DNA from: Azoarcus sp.
Lineage (GTDB): Bacteria; Pseudomonadota; Gammaproteobacteria; Burkholderiales; Rhodocyclaceae
NCBI GenBank assembly: GCA_013911595.1
Contig: JACESY010000006.1
Coordinates: forward strand, 1-42,609
Reading direction: 5' to 3'
Length of the DNA stretch: 42,609 nucleotides
The notes beneath the pieces are model-generated. The model was not told the origin of the DNA and ran no database searches. It was given only the letters and a program-made list of their open reading frames with translations. Made by a program: the position numbers and the translations under genes. This document shows, one piece after another, positions 1-9,919 of this stretch. Numbering within the stretch: position 1 is the stretch's first letter; each line of letters starts with the position of its first letter.

Positions 1-1056
1 GCCATCGTCCACGGCCTCGAGCCCTATGTACCCGGCGAACAGCCGCGCGTCGAGCGCCTGAACAAGCTCAATACCAACGAAAGCCCGTATGGCCCGTCGC
101 CGGCTGCGCTGTCCGCCATCCGCGATGCTGCCGACGACGGTCTGCGCCTGTACCCGGACCCGAGCAGCCACGGACTGTGCGAAGCGCTCGCCCGCCGCTT
201 CGGCGTGAAACCGGAACAGGTCTTCGTGGGCAACGGCTCCGACGAAGTGCTGGCCCACATCTTCCAGGCCCTGCTCAAGCAGGAACGCGCGCTGTGGATG
301 CCCGACATCACCTACAGCTTCTATCCAGTGTATTGCGGGCTCTACGGCATCGAATACGAGACCATAGCCCTCGACGAGGATTTCTGCATCCGCGCCGACG
401 ATTATCTGCCGCGCGAGCACGCGCGCGCAGGCGCCATCATCTTCGCCAATCCGAATGCGCCCACCGGCCGGCCACTGCCGCTGGCCGAGGTCGAGCGCAT
501 CGTCGCTGCCAACCCGCAGTGCGTGGTCGTGGTGGACGAGGCCTACGTGGATTTCGGCGGCGAGAGCGCGGTCGCACTGACCGAGCATTTCCCCAACCTG
601 CTGGTGGTGCACACCTTCTCGAAGTCGCGAGCGCTCGCGGGCCTGCGCGTAGGCTATGCGATCGGCCACGCCGACCTGATCGAGGCACTCGAGCGGGTCA
701 AGAATTGCTTCAATTCCTACCCTGTCGACCGTCTGGCACTGGCCGGCGCGATCGCCTCGGTCGAGGACGAAGCGTATTTCGTCGCGACCTGCGACAAGGT
801 CGTCGCCAGTCGCGAACGACTGACGCAGGCTCTGGAAAGCCTGGGCTTCGAGGTACTACCGTCGGCGACCAACTTCGTCTTCGCCCGCCACCCCGACCAT
901 GACGCGGCGAAGTTGGCAAAGGCCCTGCGCGAACGTGCCATCCTGGTTCGCCACTTCACCAAGGCGCGCATCGATCAGTTCCTGCGCATCACCATCGGCA
1001 CGGACGCGCAGTGCGCAAATCTGGTCGCCGCACTTAAGGACATCCTGAGCACCTGA
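1..1056 (+). CDS. hisC: Histidinol-phosphate aminotransferase, 5' end missing
   Basis: This PLP-dependent class I/II aminotransferase makes histidinol phosphate from imidazole-acetol phosphate in histidine synthesis. The reading frame is already open at base 1 and begins [20 protein letters not shown], which matches the region a few residues after the start in Pseudomonas-type HisC, so only a short N-terminus is missing. Substrate-side motif [13 protein letters not shown] lies near visible residue 22. The PLP region DEAYVDF and the Schiff-base lysine motif [19 protein letters not shown] follow in the expected order. 351 residues are visible, against about 355-365 in the family. It converges on hisD instead of following it on the same strand. 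Confidence 0.95.
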   Translation, partial: AIVHGLEPYVPGEQPRVERLNKLNTNESPYGPSPAALSAIRDAADDGLRLYPDPSSHGLCEALARRFGVKPEQVFVGNGSDEVLAHIFQALLKQERALWMPDITYSFYPVYCGLYGIEYETIALDEDFCIRADDYLPREHARAGAIIFANPNAPTGRPLPLAEVERIVAANPQCVVVVDEAYVDFGGESAVALTEHFPNLLVVHTFSKSRALAGLRVGYAIGHADLIEALERVKNCFNSYPVDRLALAGAIASVEDEAYFVATCDKVVASRERLTQALESLGFEVLPSATNFVFARHPDHDAAKLAKALRERAILVRHFTKARIDQFLRITIGTDAQCANLVAALKDILST

Positions 1057-1077
1057 AGCATCTTCATGCGACGCAAA

Positions 1078-1109
1078 CGAACGGGGCGCCTGATCAGGCG
1101 CCCCGTTCG
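1078..1109. terminator. 32-bp perfect palindrome between hisC and hisD
   Basis: The two 16-bp arms (1078-1093 and 1094-1109) are exact reverse complements with no spacer; the centre is TGATCA and the flanks are GGGGCGCC/GGCGCCCC. It lies between the convergent ends of hisC and hisD. It could act as a bidirectional hairpin terminator, although no clear run of T follows on either strand. Confidence 0.6.
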
Positions 1110-1130
1110 CATTCAATGGCGTAACGAAGA

Positions 1131-2426
1131 CTACTTCAGTCGCATCTCCGCCGAGCGCGCGTGCGCCTGCAGGCCCTCGCCATGGGCGAGGATGGACGCC
1201 ACACGGCCGAGCTTCTGCGCACCGGCCTCGGAAATCTCGATGATGCTGGTGCGTTTCTGGAAGTCATACACACCCAACGGCGACGAGAAACGCGCGCTGC
1301 GCATGGTTGGCAGCACGTGATTGGGCCCGGCGCAGTAGTCACCCAGCGCCTCGACCGACCAGTGGCCGACGAAGATTGCACCGGCGTGGCGGATGTGATC
1401 GACCCACTGCCCGGCATTCTCCAACGACAATTCAAGGTGTTCGGGCGCGATCCGGTTGGCGATCGCGCAGGCCTGCTCAAGCGAATCAACATGGATCAGC
1501 GCACCGCGGTTCTTCAGCGAGGTCGCGATCGTGTCGCGCCGCGGCATGGTCGGAAGCAGGCGCTCGATGCTGGCAGCGACCGCCTCGATGAAATCGGCAT
1601 CCGTGCAAAGCAGGATGGATTGCGCCAGTTCGTCGTGCTCGGCCTGTGCGAACAAGTCCATCGCCACCCAGTCCGGGTTGCCGCTGCCATCGGAGATGAT
1701 CAGCACCTCGGACGGGCCGGCCACCATGTCGATGCCGACGGTGCCGAAAACGCGGCGCTTGGCTTCGGCCACATAGGCGTTGCCGGGACCGACGATCTTG
1801 TCGACCTGCGGCAGGGTCTGCGTGCCGTAGGCGAGCGCGGCCACCGCCTGCGCGCCACCGATCGTGAACACGCGGTCCACGCCGGTGATGGCGGCCGCGG
1901 CCAGCACCAGCGGGTTCTTCTCACCGCCGGGCGTGGGCACGACCATGATGAGTTCCTTGACGCCGGCGACCTTGGCCGGAATCGCGTTCATCAGCACCGA
2001 GCTCGGGTAGGACGCGCGACCGCCGGGCACGTACAGGCCGACGCGGTCGAGCGGTGTGACCTTCTGGCCCAGACGCGTGCCGTCTTCCTCGGTGTAGCTC
2101 CAGGATTCGGCGGTCTGGCGCTCGTGGTAGCGGCGCACGCGGTCGGCAGCCTCACGCAGGGCTTCGCGCTGCTCGACCGACAGGCTGTCGAGCGCTGCCT
2201 TCAGCTCCGAATGCGGCAACTCGAGTTGCGCCATGCCCGACACGTCAAGACGGTCGAAGCGGCGGGTGTACTCGATGACGGCAGGATCGCCCGTGGTACG
2301 TACCGCGGACAGGATTTCACTGACGGCGTCGTTGATACGCGCATCGGCCCCGCCTTCAAAGGCGAGCAGCGCATCGAGATCGGTGAGAAAGCCCGGCTCA
2401 CGGGCATCCATGCGTCGGATGGTCAT
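1131..2426 (-). CDS. hisD: Histidinol dehydrogenase
   Basis: This NAD- and zinc-dependent enzyme oxidises histidinol to histidine in two steps, the last reactions of the pathway. The 431-residue product has the usual length (about 430-440). Seen in order: the NAD-region segment [18 protein letters not shown], the [12 protein letters not shown] motif, [11 protein letters not shown], the [10 protein letters not shown] zinc/catalytic segment and the C-terminal APEHLEL and [13 protein letters not shown] motifs. The start chosen is the ATG at 2426, whose first bases overlap the hisG stop in an ATGA junction, so the two genes are probably translationally coupled. An upstream extension of this frame runs through hisG and is not real. 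Confidence 0.97.
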   Translation of the reverse strand: MTIRRMDAREPGFLTDLDALLAFEGGADARINDAVSEILSAVRTTGDPAVIEYTRRFDRLDVSGMAQLELPHSELKAALDSLSVEQREALREAADRVRRYHERQTAESWSYTEEDGTRLGQKVTPLDRVGLYVPGGRASYPSSVLMNAIPAKVAGVKELIMVVPTPGGEKNPLVLAAAAITGVDRVFTIGGAQAVAALAYGTQTLPQVDKIVGPGNAYVAEAKRRVFGTVGIDMVAGPSEVLIISDGSGNPDWVAMDLFAQAEHDELAQSILLCTDADFIEAVAASIERLLPTMPRRDTIATSLKNRGALIHVDSLEQACAIANRIAPEHLELSLENAGQWVDHIRHAGAIFVGHWSVEALGDYCAGPNHVLPTMRSARFSSPLGVYDFQKRTSIIEISEAGAQKLGRVASILAHGEGLQAHARSAEMRLK

Positions 2427-3079
2427 GCGGCTTCCCTCTTGCCGATGGCGCGGGAGAAAGCGTCGAGCATCGGCTGAATCTGCCCGTGCTTGAGTTTCAG
2501 CGAGGCCTGATTCACCACAAGGCGCGAACTGATTTCGCGGATATGTTCGACCTCCACCAACCCGTTGGCGCGCAGCGTACCGCCGGTGGAGACCAGGTCC
2601 ACGATGGCGTCCGCCAGACCGACCAGCGGCGCCAGTTCCATCGAGCCGTAGAGCTTGATGAGGTCCACGTGAACCCCCTTCTCGGCGAAGTGCGCCTTGG
2701 CGCTCTCGATGTACTTGGTCGCGACGCGGATTCGACCGCCCGGACGCGACGCGGTTTCGTAGTCGAACCCCTCGCGCGTGGCAACGCTCAGGCGGCAGCG
2801 TGCGATTTCGAGGTCCAGCGGCTGGTAAAGCCCTTCCCCGCCATGTTCGAGCAACACGTCCTTGCCGGCGATGCCCAGATCGGCCGCGCCGTACTGGACG
2901 TAGGTCGGCGTATCGGACGCGCGCACGATCACCAGCCGCACGTCCGGCTGGTTGGTCCCGATGATCAGTTTGCGCGAGGACTCGGGATTCTCCACCGGAA
3001 CGATGCCGGCGGCTTCGAGCAGCGGCAGGGTTTCGTCGAAGATGCGTCCCTTGGACAGGGCGATGGTGATACCGGACAC
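2423..3079 (-). CDS. hisG: ATP phosphoribosyltransferase, short form
   Basis: This enzyme catalyses the first step of histidine synthesis, joining ATP and PRPP. The 218-residue product is the short form, which lacks the C-terminal regulatory domain; known short HisG enzymes need HisZ as a partner, and hisZ is not in this window. It begins [20 protein letters not shown] after the initiator. The motif [14 protein letters not shown] and the PRPP-region segment [14 protein letters not shown] are present. The start is a GTG at 3079 preceded by AAAGGAAG; no ATG fits. That ribosome-binding site lies partly inside a hairpin (see 3089-3107). It overlaps hisD by four bases. Confidence 0.95.
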   Translation of the reverse strand: MSGITIALSKGRIFDETLPLLEAAGIVPVENPESSRKLIIGTNQPDVRLVIVRASDTPTYVQYGAADLGIAGKDVLLEHGGEGLYQPLDLEIARCRLSVATREGFDYETASRPGGRIRVATKYIESAKAHFAEKGVHVDLIKLYGSMELAPLVGLADAIVDLVSTGGTLRANGLVEVEHIREISSRLVVNQASLKLKHGQIQPMLDAFSRAIGKREAA

Positions 3080-3088
3080 GAAGCGCTT

Positions 3089-3107
3089 CCTTTGCAGGGT
3101 GCAAAGG
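3089..3107 (-). promoter_or_regulatory. Hairpin covering the hisG ribosome-binding site
   Basis: CCTTTGCA, a three-base loop CCC and TGCAAAGG (minus-strand sense) form perfect 8-bp arms. The right arm contains the AAAGG of the hisG Shine-Dalgarno sequence, so folding would partly hide it just upstream of the GTG start. A regulatory role is inferred only. Confidence 0.4.
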
Positions 3108-3148
3108 GCTACATTGTAACCCGGCAGGGGAAGTGATAGCCTGCTTGA

Positions 3149-3193
3149 AAATGGCTGACCCGCGCTGGGCGCGGATCGGCCATTTGTCTTTTT
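3149..3193 (+). terminator. Terminator-like hairpin in the rnk leader
   Basis: A long imperfect stem (AAATGGC paired with GCCATTT, then CCGCGC with GCGCGG, loop TGG, one C-A mismatch) is followed on the plus strand by TTTGTCTTTTT. It ends 28 bases before the rnk ATG. As no plus-strand gene ends here, it may act as a leader attenuator or end a short RNA. A weak promoter match (TTGCAG at 3092, 17 bases, TGTAAC) lies upstream. Confidence 0.45.
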
Positions 3194-3220
3194 GAAGCTG
3201 ATCTCGTTACGGAATCCGCC

Positions 3221-3619
3221 ATGAAACCCGAAATCATCGTCTCCAGCACCGACCTCGACCGCCTGGAGGGCTTGCTCGCCACGCCTGCCGCGCGCAATCG
3301 CCGCGACCTCGACGGCCTGCGCGACGAGCTTGATCGCGCCGAGATCGTCGAGCCGCAGGCACTGCCCGGCGACGTCGTGACGATGATGAGCCGACTCCGC
3401 ATCCGCGAACTGCCCAGCGGGCGCGAACGCGAGCTGGTGCTCGCCTGGCCGGGCGACCGCAGCCATCCGGACGACGGCATTTCCGTATTTACGCCGGCCG
3501 GCAGCGCGCTGCTCGGCCTGTCGACCGGACAGATCATCGACTGGCCGACCGTCGAAGGCCGCAGCACGCGCCTCGAAGTGCTCGAGGTCCTCTCGCAGCC
3601 CAGCGAACAGCCCGCCTGA
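3221..3619 (+). CDS. rnk: Regulator of nucleoside diphosphate kinase, GreA/B-like
   Basis: Rnk proteins resemble the transcript-cleavage factors GreA/GreB, with a short N-terminal coiled coil and a C-terminal FKBP-like domain, and bind RNA polymerase. The 132-residue product fits the family. The N-terminal part (about 1-45) is helical with a DLDRLEGLL start. The C-terminal domain shows [25 protein letters not shown] and [22 protein letters not shown], the family signature. The gene diverges from hisG and its stop codon directly abuts the end of murA on the other strand. A terminator-like hairpin precedes it. It splits an otherwise minus-strand murA-hisG-hisD run. Confidence 0.9.
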   Translation: MKPEIIVSSTDLDRLEGLLATPAARNRRDLDGLRDELDRAEIVEPQALPGDVVTMMSRLRIRELPSGRERELVLAWPGDRSHPDDGISVFTPAGSALLGLSTGQIIDWPTVEGRSTRLEVLEVLSQPSEQPA

Positions 3620-4876
<1,257 letters not shown>

Positions 4877-5137
4877 TCAGTACCCCAGCGAAGAACGCAC
4901 CGCAGCCCAGCGCGCCGGCGTATAGGTCTTCAAACCCAGGGCGTGGATCTCGCCGCTGTCCAGACGGTCACCCAGTGTCGCCTTGACCATGCGGTGCTGG
5001 TCCGGCAAGGACACTCCCTCAAAGGTGGGGCTGACCACGACCGCACTGAAATGCACGCCGTCGTCACCCTTGACCTCGATGAATTCGCAATCGAGCCCGT
5101 TCGCGATCAAACGCTCGACTTCCGATGCTTGAAACAT
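4877..5137 (-). CDS. ibaG: BolA/IbaG family protein
   Basis: This small cytoplasmic protein of the BolA family (86 residues) is related to E. coli IbaG, an iron-sulfur-linked partner of monothiol glutaredoxins that sits beside murA. It shows the family core: a helix-turn-helix-like fold, the motif LPDQHRMVKATLG with the conserved histidine, and a C-terminal GEIHALGLKTYTPARW segment. The start is the ATG at 5137 with MFQASEVERLI; the longer frame upstream reads through the permease gene and is not coding. Position between the ABC exporter and murA supports the assignment. A role in iron-sulfur handling is family knowledge only. Confidence 0.9.
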   Translation of the reverse strand: MFQASEVERLIANGLDCEFIEVKGDDGVHFSAVVVSPTFEGVSLPDQHRMVKATLGDRLDSGEIHALGLKTYTPARWAAVRSSLGY

Positions 5138-5160
5138 GTTCTGCAATTCCTCTGTTGCGC

Positions 5161-5952
5161 TCAGTTGCGTAGTTTGTAGCCCCGCGCGAGCAGCGCGAGC
5201 GTGATCGCCGCCAGGCCCGCCAGACTCACACCCACCACCGCGAGACTGAGCCACGGCGACACGTCGGACTGGCCGAAGAAGCCGTAGCGGAATCCGTCGA
5301 TCATGAAGAAGAACGGATTGGCGTGCGAGACGCTCTGCCACAGCGGGGGCAGCGAATGGATTGAATAGAATACGCCGGAAAGCATCGTCAGCGGCATGAT
5401 CAGGAAGTTCTGGAAGGCGGCGAGTTGATCGAACTTTTCCGCGACGATGCCCGCGATGACGCCCATCGAACCGAGGATCGCGCCACCGGCGAGCGCGAAC
5501 ATCAACACCCACAGCGGATAGGCCAGCGGCACATCAACCAGCGGCATCGAGGCCAGCAGCACGCCGGTGCCGACGAACAGGCCGCGCAGAATCGCCGCGC
5601 CGACATAGGCGCAGTAGAACTCCAGATACGAAATTGGCGGCAACAGCACGAACACGATGTTGCCAGTGATCTTGCTCTGAATCAGCGATGACGAGGTGTT
5701 CGCGAAGGCGTTCTGCAGCAGCGACATCATGATCAGGCCAGGCACCAGAAAGGTGGTGTAGCCGATGTCGCCGTACACGGTGACATGCCGGTCGAGCACG
5801 TGCGAGAAAATCAGCAGGAACAGGATCGCGGTGATCACGGGCGCCATCACCGTCTGGAAGCCGACCTTCCAGAAGCGCAGCACTTCCTTGTAGAGCAGCG
5901 TGCGAAAACCCGTCCAGCGCGAGGTTTGAGGGCGTGGCGCAAACTCAGGCAC
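5161..5952 (-). CDS. ABC-2 type exporter permease, YadH-like
   Basis: This inner-membrane permease of 263 residues has six predicted membrane segments, beginning near residues 30-50 (APVITAILFLLIFSHVL). The ABC-2 signature is present as SGVFYSIHSLPPLWQSVSHA followed by NPFFFMIDGFRYGFFGQSD. It pairs with the ATPase gene just upstream, and the two overlap by eight bases. The start is a GTG at 5952; an internal ATG would remove the first helix. It resembles E. coli YadH; the substrate of the family is not established, though the Mla and LPS surroundings make an envelope lipid or glycolipid plausible. Confidence 0.9.
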   Translation of the reverse strand: MPEFAPRPQTSRWTGFRTLLYKEVLRFWKVGFQTVMAPVITAILFLLIFSHVLDRHVTVYGDIGYTTFLVPGLIMMSLLQNAFANTSSSLIQSKITGNIVFVLLPPISYLEFYCAYVGAAILRGLFVGTGVLLASMPLVDVPLAYPLWVLMFALAGGAILGSMGVIAGIVAEKFDQLAAFQNFLIMPLTMLSGVFYSIHSLPPLWQSVSHANPFFFMIDGFRYGFFGQSDVSPWLSLAVVGVSLAGLAAITLALLARGYKLRN

Positions 5953-6841
5953 GACTCATGACCTCCACGAATACATCTTCCAGATCGGGCTCGCCGATGC
6001 GCAGCTCCTCGACCGCGGCGCCGGCCTCGCGCAAGCGCGTGAGCAGCGGCTCGACGTCGGTGTAGGTATCGAAGCCGAAGCGCACCCAGCCATCCTCGGC
6101 CGACGTACCGCCCAACGACACGCCGATACCGGGATTGCGCATGCGCACCGCCAGGCTGTGGGTGGCAAAACGCTGCAACAACGCGCGCGTGTGATCGAGC
6201 GCGACAACGCGGCCGCCCTTGAGCATCGCGATGCGCCCGCACAAGGCCTCGGCCTCTTCCAGATAATGGGTGGTCAGCACGATGGTGTGCCCGTCTCGGT
6301 TGAGCTTGCGGATGAAGTGCCACAAGCCCTGGCGCAGCTCGACGTCGACGCCGGCGGTCGGCTCGTCGAGCACGATCACCGGCGGACGATGCACCAGTGC
6401 CTGCGCGACGAGCGCGCGGCGCTTCATGCCGCCCGAGAGCGTGCGCATGTTCGATTCCGCCTTGGGCAACAGGTCGAGATTGTCGAGTACTTCGTCGATC
6501 CAGTCGTCGTTGTTGGCGATGCCGAAATAGCCCGACTGGATGCGCAACAACTCGCGCACCGTGAAAAACGGATCGAAGACCAGTTCCTGCGGCACCACAC
6601 CGAGCTGCATGCGCGCATTGCGGTAATCGGCGACGACATCGTGCCCCATCACCGCGAGCCGCCCCGACGTCGGACGCGCGAGGCCGGCGAGCGCCGAGAT
6701 CAGCGTGGTCTTGCCCGCACCGTTGGGCCCGAGCAGGCCGAAGAATTCCCCCTGCCCGACTTCCAGGCTGACGCCGGACAGAGCCTCCAGCTCACCGTAG
6801 CGCTTGGTGACCGATTCGATGCTGAGCGCGGGAACAGACAT
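5945..6841 (-). CDS. ABC exporter ATP-binding protein, YadG-like
   Basis: This 298-residue ATPase subunit has Walker A GPNGAGKTT at residues 38-46, the signature LSGGMKRR at 135-142, Walker B VIVLDEPT at 155-162 and a switch histidine in VLTTHYLEEAE. A C-terminal extension of about 80 residues (DHTRALLQRF onwards) is typical of drug- and lipid-export ATPases of the CcmA/DrrA group. Its ATG shares one base with the mlaB stop (TGATG), so translation is probably coupled to the Mla genes. The cargo is unknown. Confidence 0.92.
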   Translation of the reverse strand: MSVPALSIESVTKRYGELEALSGVSLEVGQGEFFGLLGPNGAGKTTLISALAGLARPTSGRLAVMGHDVVADYRNARMQLGVVPQELVFDPFFTVRELLRIQSGYFGIANNDDWIDEVLDNLDLLPKAESNMRTLSGGMKRRALVAQALVHRPPVIVLDEPTAGVDVELRQGLWHFIRKLNRDGHTIVLTTHYLEEAEALCGRIAMLKGGRVVALDHTRALLQRFATHSLAVRMRNPGIGVSLGGTSAEDGWVRFGFDTYTDVEPLLTRLREAGAAVEELRIGEPDLEDVFVEVMSRA

Positions 6842-7134
6842 CAGGTGCTGACCGCTGCCTCGTCTCGCGGCATCAGATCGGCCACACCGTACAGGTCCGC
6901 GAGACTCTCCAAACCGGCCGGCAAGCCCCCCACGCGCAGGTCATGCCCGGACGCGGCAGCAACACGCTGCCAGTCGAACAGCAAGGCGAGCGCGGCCGAA
7001 TCGGCCTCTTCGACCTGCGAGAAATCGACCACGAGGTCGCCCTCCTGCGCGGCTGCGCGTCCTTCGGCCAGACATCGCGCCGCGTTGGCCATGGTCAGCG
7101 CACCCTGCGGTGCGAATCGACGCGCCTCGGACAC
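6841..7134 (-). CDS. mlaB: STAS-domain subunit of the Mla ABC transporter
   Basis: MlaB is the cytoplasmic STAS-domain protein that stabilises the MlaF ATPase in the MlaFEDB complex, which moves phospholipids between the inner membrane and MlaC. The 97-residue product shows the STAS core: a beta strand LVVDFSQV, then the helix-capping DSAALALLF motif where other MlaB proteins carry a key Ser/Thr. The start is a GTG at 7134 (MSEARRF), two bases upstream of which lies the mlaC stop. Its own stop shares a base with the start of the YadG-like gene, linking both transporters in one operon. Confidence 0.85.
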   Translation of the reverse strand: MSEARRFAPQGALTMANAARCLAEGRAAAQEGDLVVDFSQVEEADSAALALLFDWQRVAAASGHDLRVGGLPAGLESLADLYGVADLMPRDEAAVST

Positions 7135-7136
7135 GG

Positions 7137-7763
7137 TCAGGATTTCCCCTCGGCGCGCTTGGCGATCTCGCTGCCACGCGTCTCGAGCGCACGGATCAGC
7201 CCGTCGATACCGCCGGCGCGGATTTCCTGCGCGAAAGTGCTGCGGTAGTTGGTCACCAGACTCACGCCCGCGATCACGACGTCGAAGACCTTCCAGCCAT
7301 CGTCCTGACGCTCGAGCACGTAGTCCACGGCGACCGGCTGCCCGCCCGACTGCTCGATCTGCGTTTGCACGCGCACCGTGCGATCGTCCGGGCTCATGCG
7401 CAGCGGACGAAAGTGCACCTTCTGGTCGCTGTATTCGGTGAGCGCGTTCGAATAGGTGCGCACCAGCATGTCGTAGAACGCATCGATGAGACGCTCGCGC
7501 TGCGCCGCGGTGGCGTCGCGCCAGTCGCGCCCGACCGCCAGCATGGTCATGCGGGGAAAATCGAAGTGCGGCAGCACCGTCTCCTCGATCAATTCGACCG
7601 CGCGATCCGTGTCACCGTTCTTCAACTGTTCGTCGGTGCGCAGAATCTCGAGCACCTCATCGGTCAACGCACGCACCAGTTCATCGGGCTTGTCGGTCGG
7701 CACCGACGCCGTCGCGAACGGCGACACGAGTGCAAAACACAGGACCAGCAACAGATTCTTCAT
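7137..7763 (-). CDS. mlaC: Periplasmic phospholipid-binding protein MlaC
   Basis: MlaC shuttles phospholipids across the periplasm between the outer-membrane MlaA and the inner-membrane MlaFEDB complex. The 208-residue product begins with a Sec signal peptide (MKNLLLVLCFALVSPFATAS, cleavage near residue 20). The mature part shows FDFPRMTMLAVGRDWRDAT and the YTNALTEYSDQKV-like segment followed by the conserved DGWKVFDVVIAGVSLVTNYR strand and helix, diagnostic of the family. The gene overlaps mlaA by four bases (ATGA). Confidence 0.93.
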   Translation of the reverse strand: MKNLLLVLCFALVSPFATASVPTDKPDELVRALTDEVLEILRTDEQLKNGDTDRAVELIEETVLPHFDFPRMTMLAVGRDWRDATAAQRERLIDAFYDMLVRTYSNALTEYSDQKVHFRPLRMSPDDRTVRVQTQIEQSGGQPVAVDYVLERQDDGWKVFDVVIAGVSLVTNYRSTFAQEIRAGGIDGLIRALETRGSEIAKRAEGKS

Positions 7764-8614
7764 CGCAGTTCTCCCGCCATCGGTTCGAAGCGTTCGCGTT
7801 CGACCGCAAACGGTTCGACGAATTCGATTCCGGATACCGACGCGAACGCCACCGCGTCGGGCAAAGTCCTGTAGATCGTGCCGCGCGACGAGGGTGCGTC
7901 GTTGAAATCCTCGTATTCGAGCGGCGGATCGCCATCATGCACCTTGAAACGACGCTGCTGCAGATAGGCATCGCGCACGAAGGCGTACTTGTCGATCTGC
8001 TCTTCAAGCGTACGGTCGGTCCCGAGCAGCATCGAGCGGCCATGCACCACGCGCAGGGCGATCAGCGAGTTGCGGGTGCGAACGTGATCGATCGGGATCA
8101 GCGCGCCGCCCTTCATGTCGACCGGCGTCGCCACCGCGTCACGCGCCGTGCGCGGCCCGAGCAGCGGCAGCACCACGTAAGGTCCGTCGCCCACGCCCCA
8201 TACGGCCAGCGTCTGTCCCAGATCTTCGTCGTGCTTGGGCAGACCCGCCTCGGTGGCGACATCGAAAATGCCGAGAATGCCGAACACCGTGTTGATGCCG
8301 AAACGCATCAGGTCCGACATCCCGTCGCCGACCTTGCCCTGGAGCAGGTTGTTGACGCCAACCCAGACGTCGCCGATGTTCGAGAACACGTTGCCCACAC
8401 CGGTGCGCACCAGCTCTGGCGTCACCGCCTCGTAGGCCTGCGCGGCGGGCCGCAGCACTGCCTTGTCCACGCCTTCGTTGAAACTGAACATCGCGCGGTT
8501 GTAACCCTCGAGCGGGTCGTCCGGATTGTGCGGGCGCGACGCACAGCCGCTGACCAGCAGCACAGCGCAGGCCAGCAGCAAAAGCACTACACGGGATTTC
8601 GGGTTGTCTGTCAT
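7760..8614 (-). CDS. mlaA: Outer-membrane lipoprotein MlaA (VacJ)
   Basis: MlaA sits in the inner leaflet of the outer membrane and removes misplaced phospholipids from the outer leaflet. The 284-residue product has a lipoprotein signal ending LLVSGC, with Cys24 as the acylated residue, then the family hallmark DPLEGYNRAMFSFNE, VGNVFSNIGDVWVGVNNLLQ and DEDLGQTLAVWGVGDGPYVV. The start is the ATG at 8614 because it places the lipobox correctly; the longer frame upstream has no signal. Here mlaA lies inside the mla operon between mlaD and mlaC, unlike E. coli where it is separate. The C-terminal tail (after about 240) is less conserved. Confidence 0.94.
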   Translation of the reverse strand: MTDNPKSRVVLLLLACAVLLVSGCASRPHNPDDPLEGYNRAMFSFNEGVDKAVLRPAAQAYEAVTPELVRTGVGNVFSNIGDVWVGVNNLLQGKVGDGMSDLMRFGINTVFGILGIFDVATEAGLPKHDEDLGQTLAVWGVGDGPYVVLPLLGPRTARDAVATPVDMKGGALIPIDHVRTRNSLIALRVVHGRSMLLGTDRTLEEQIDKYAFVRDAYLQQRRFKVHDGDPPLEYEDFNDAPSSRGTIYRTLPDAVAFASVSGIEFVEPFAVERERFEPMAGELR

Positions 8615-8666
8615 CACGTCTCTCGCTGGTTCTTGGTTTGTTCTTTTTCGCAGTCTGCGTACCGGG

Positions 8667-9131
8667 TCACTCCTGCGGCGACTGCGCCCGGTCGAACAGG
8701 AATTGTCCGATGAGCTTTTCGAGCACGATCGCCGACTGTGTGATCTGCAGCTTCTCTCCGTCGGCAAGCATCTCGATGTCGCCGCCCGGGTCGAGTCCGA
8801 TGTATTGCTCGCCGAGCAGCCCGGAGGTCAGCACCGAGGCGATCGTGTCGCGCGGGAATTCGTAATCGGCCGCAACCACCATGCGCACCTCGGCGCGATA
8901 GCTGTCGGTATCGAAATTGATCGAATCGACGCGACCGACGACCACACCGGCACTCTTGACCGGCGCACGCACCTTGAGGCCGCCGATGTTGTCGAACTGC
9001 CCGCGCACCACATAAGCGTTGGAAAGATCGACGCTCGACACGTTACCCACGCGCAACGCGAGGAAAAACAACGCGCCAATGCCGATCAGAACGAAGATCC
9101 CGACCCACAGGTCGAGGCTGGTACGGCTCAT
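8667..9131 (-). CDS. mlaD: MCE-domain lipid-binding subunit MlaD
   Basis: MlaD forms a membrane-anchored hexameric ring through which lipids pass between MlaE and MlaC. The 154-residue product has a single N-terminal membrane helix (about residues 8-27, LWVGIFVLIGIGALFFLAL) and one MCE domain (about 36-115) with FDNIGGLKVRAPVKSAGVVVGRV and SVLTSGLLGEQYIGLDPGG. The start is the ATG at 9131, which overlaps the mlaE stop as ATGA. Gene order mlaF-E-D confirms the role. Confidence 0.94.
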   Translation of the reverse strand: MSRTSLDLWVGIFVLIGIGALFFLALRVGNVSSVDLSNAYVVRGQFDNIGGLKVRAPVKSAGVVVGRVDSINFDTDSYRAEVRMVVAADYEFPRDTIASVLTSGLLGEQYIGLDPGGDIEMLADGEKLQITQSAIVLEKLIGQFLFDRAQSPQE

Positions 9132-9919
9132 GACGTCCCCCGGAACATGAATGAGGTGAGGATGAAATCCAGCGCCAGAATCGCCAGCGCCGAGCTCACG
9201 ACGGTGCGCGTGATCGCACGCGAAATACCCTCGGCGGTGGGGTGGCAATCGTAGCCTTCGAACACCGCGATTAGCGACACCGCGACCCCGAACACGACGC
9301 TCTTGATGACGCCGTTCATGATGTCGTAGCGAAAATCGACCGCCGCCTGCATCTGCGACCAGAAGGCGCCGGAATCGACCCCGATGACGACCACCCCGAT
9401 CAGCCAGCCGCCCAGAATACCCATTCCGGTGAAGATCGACGCAAGCAGCGGCATCGCAATCACGCCACCCCAGAAACGCGGCGCGACCACGCGTGCGATG
9501 GGATTGACGGCCATCATGTCCATGGCCTTGAGCTGCTCGGTGGTCTTCATCAGGCCGATCTCGGCGGTGACCGCCGAGCCGGCGCGACTGGCGAACAACA
9601 GTCCTGCGACTACCGGACCGAGTTCACGCGTCAGCGACAGTGCCACGAGCACGCCCAGCGCGTCGCCAGAACCGAAGCGCTGCAGCGTCTCGTAGCCCTG
9701 CAGGCCCAACACCAGGCCGACGAACAAACCCGAGACGACAATGATCAGCAAGGAGAGCACGCCGCTGAAGAATATCTCGCGGATGGTCAAGTGTACGCGG
9801 CGCAGCGACTGACCCGAATACACCAGCACCATCACGAAGAAGCGCGTGGCGAAGCCGAGCCGCCATACACCCTCGGTGACCATGGCGCCGAGCCGACGCA
9901 CGGCCGCGACGGCGCTCAT
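9128..9919 (-). CDS. mlaE: Mla ABC transporter permease MlaE
   Basis: MlaE is the inner-membrane permease of the MlaFEDB phospholipid transporter. The 263-residue protein has an amphipathic N-terminal region followed by about five membrane segments. The MlaE/permease family signature is clear: LTRELGPVVAGLLFASRAGSAVTAEIG, in which the EL-GP coupling region contacts the ATPase, then QLKAMDMMAVNP. The ATG at 9919 overlaps the mlaF stop by four bases, and its stop overlaps mlaD in the same way, so the three genes form a coupled unit. Confidence 0.95.
   Translation of the reverse strand: MSAVAAVRRLGAMVTEGVWRLGFATRFFVMVLVYSGQSLRRVHLTIREIFFSGVLSLLIIVVSGLFVGLVLGLQGYETLQRFGSGDALGVLVALSLTRELGPVVAGLLFASRAGSAVTAEIGLMKTTEQLKAMDMMAVNPIARVVAPRFWGGVIAMPLLASIFTGMGILGGWLIGVVVIGVDSGAFWSQMQAAVDFRYDIMNGVIKSVVFGVAVSLIAVFEGYDCHPTAEGISRAITRTVVSSALAILALDFILTSFMFRGTS

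Noticed and set aside
1161..2477. 438-codon plus-strand frame over hisD
   Set aside because: hisD on the minus strand has all family motifs; the mirror frame has none and lacks a ribosome-binding site.
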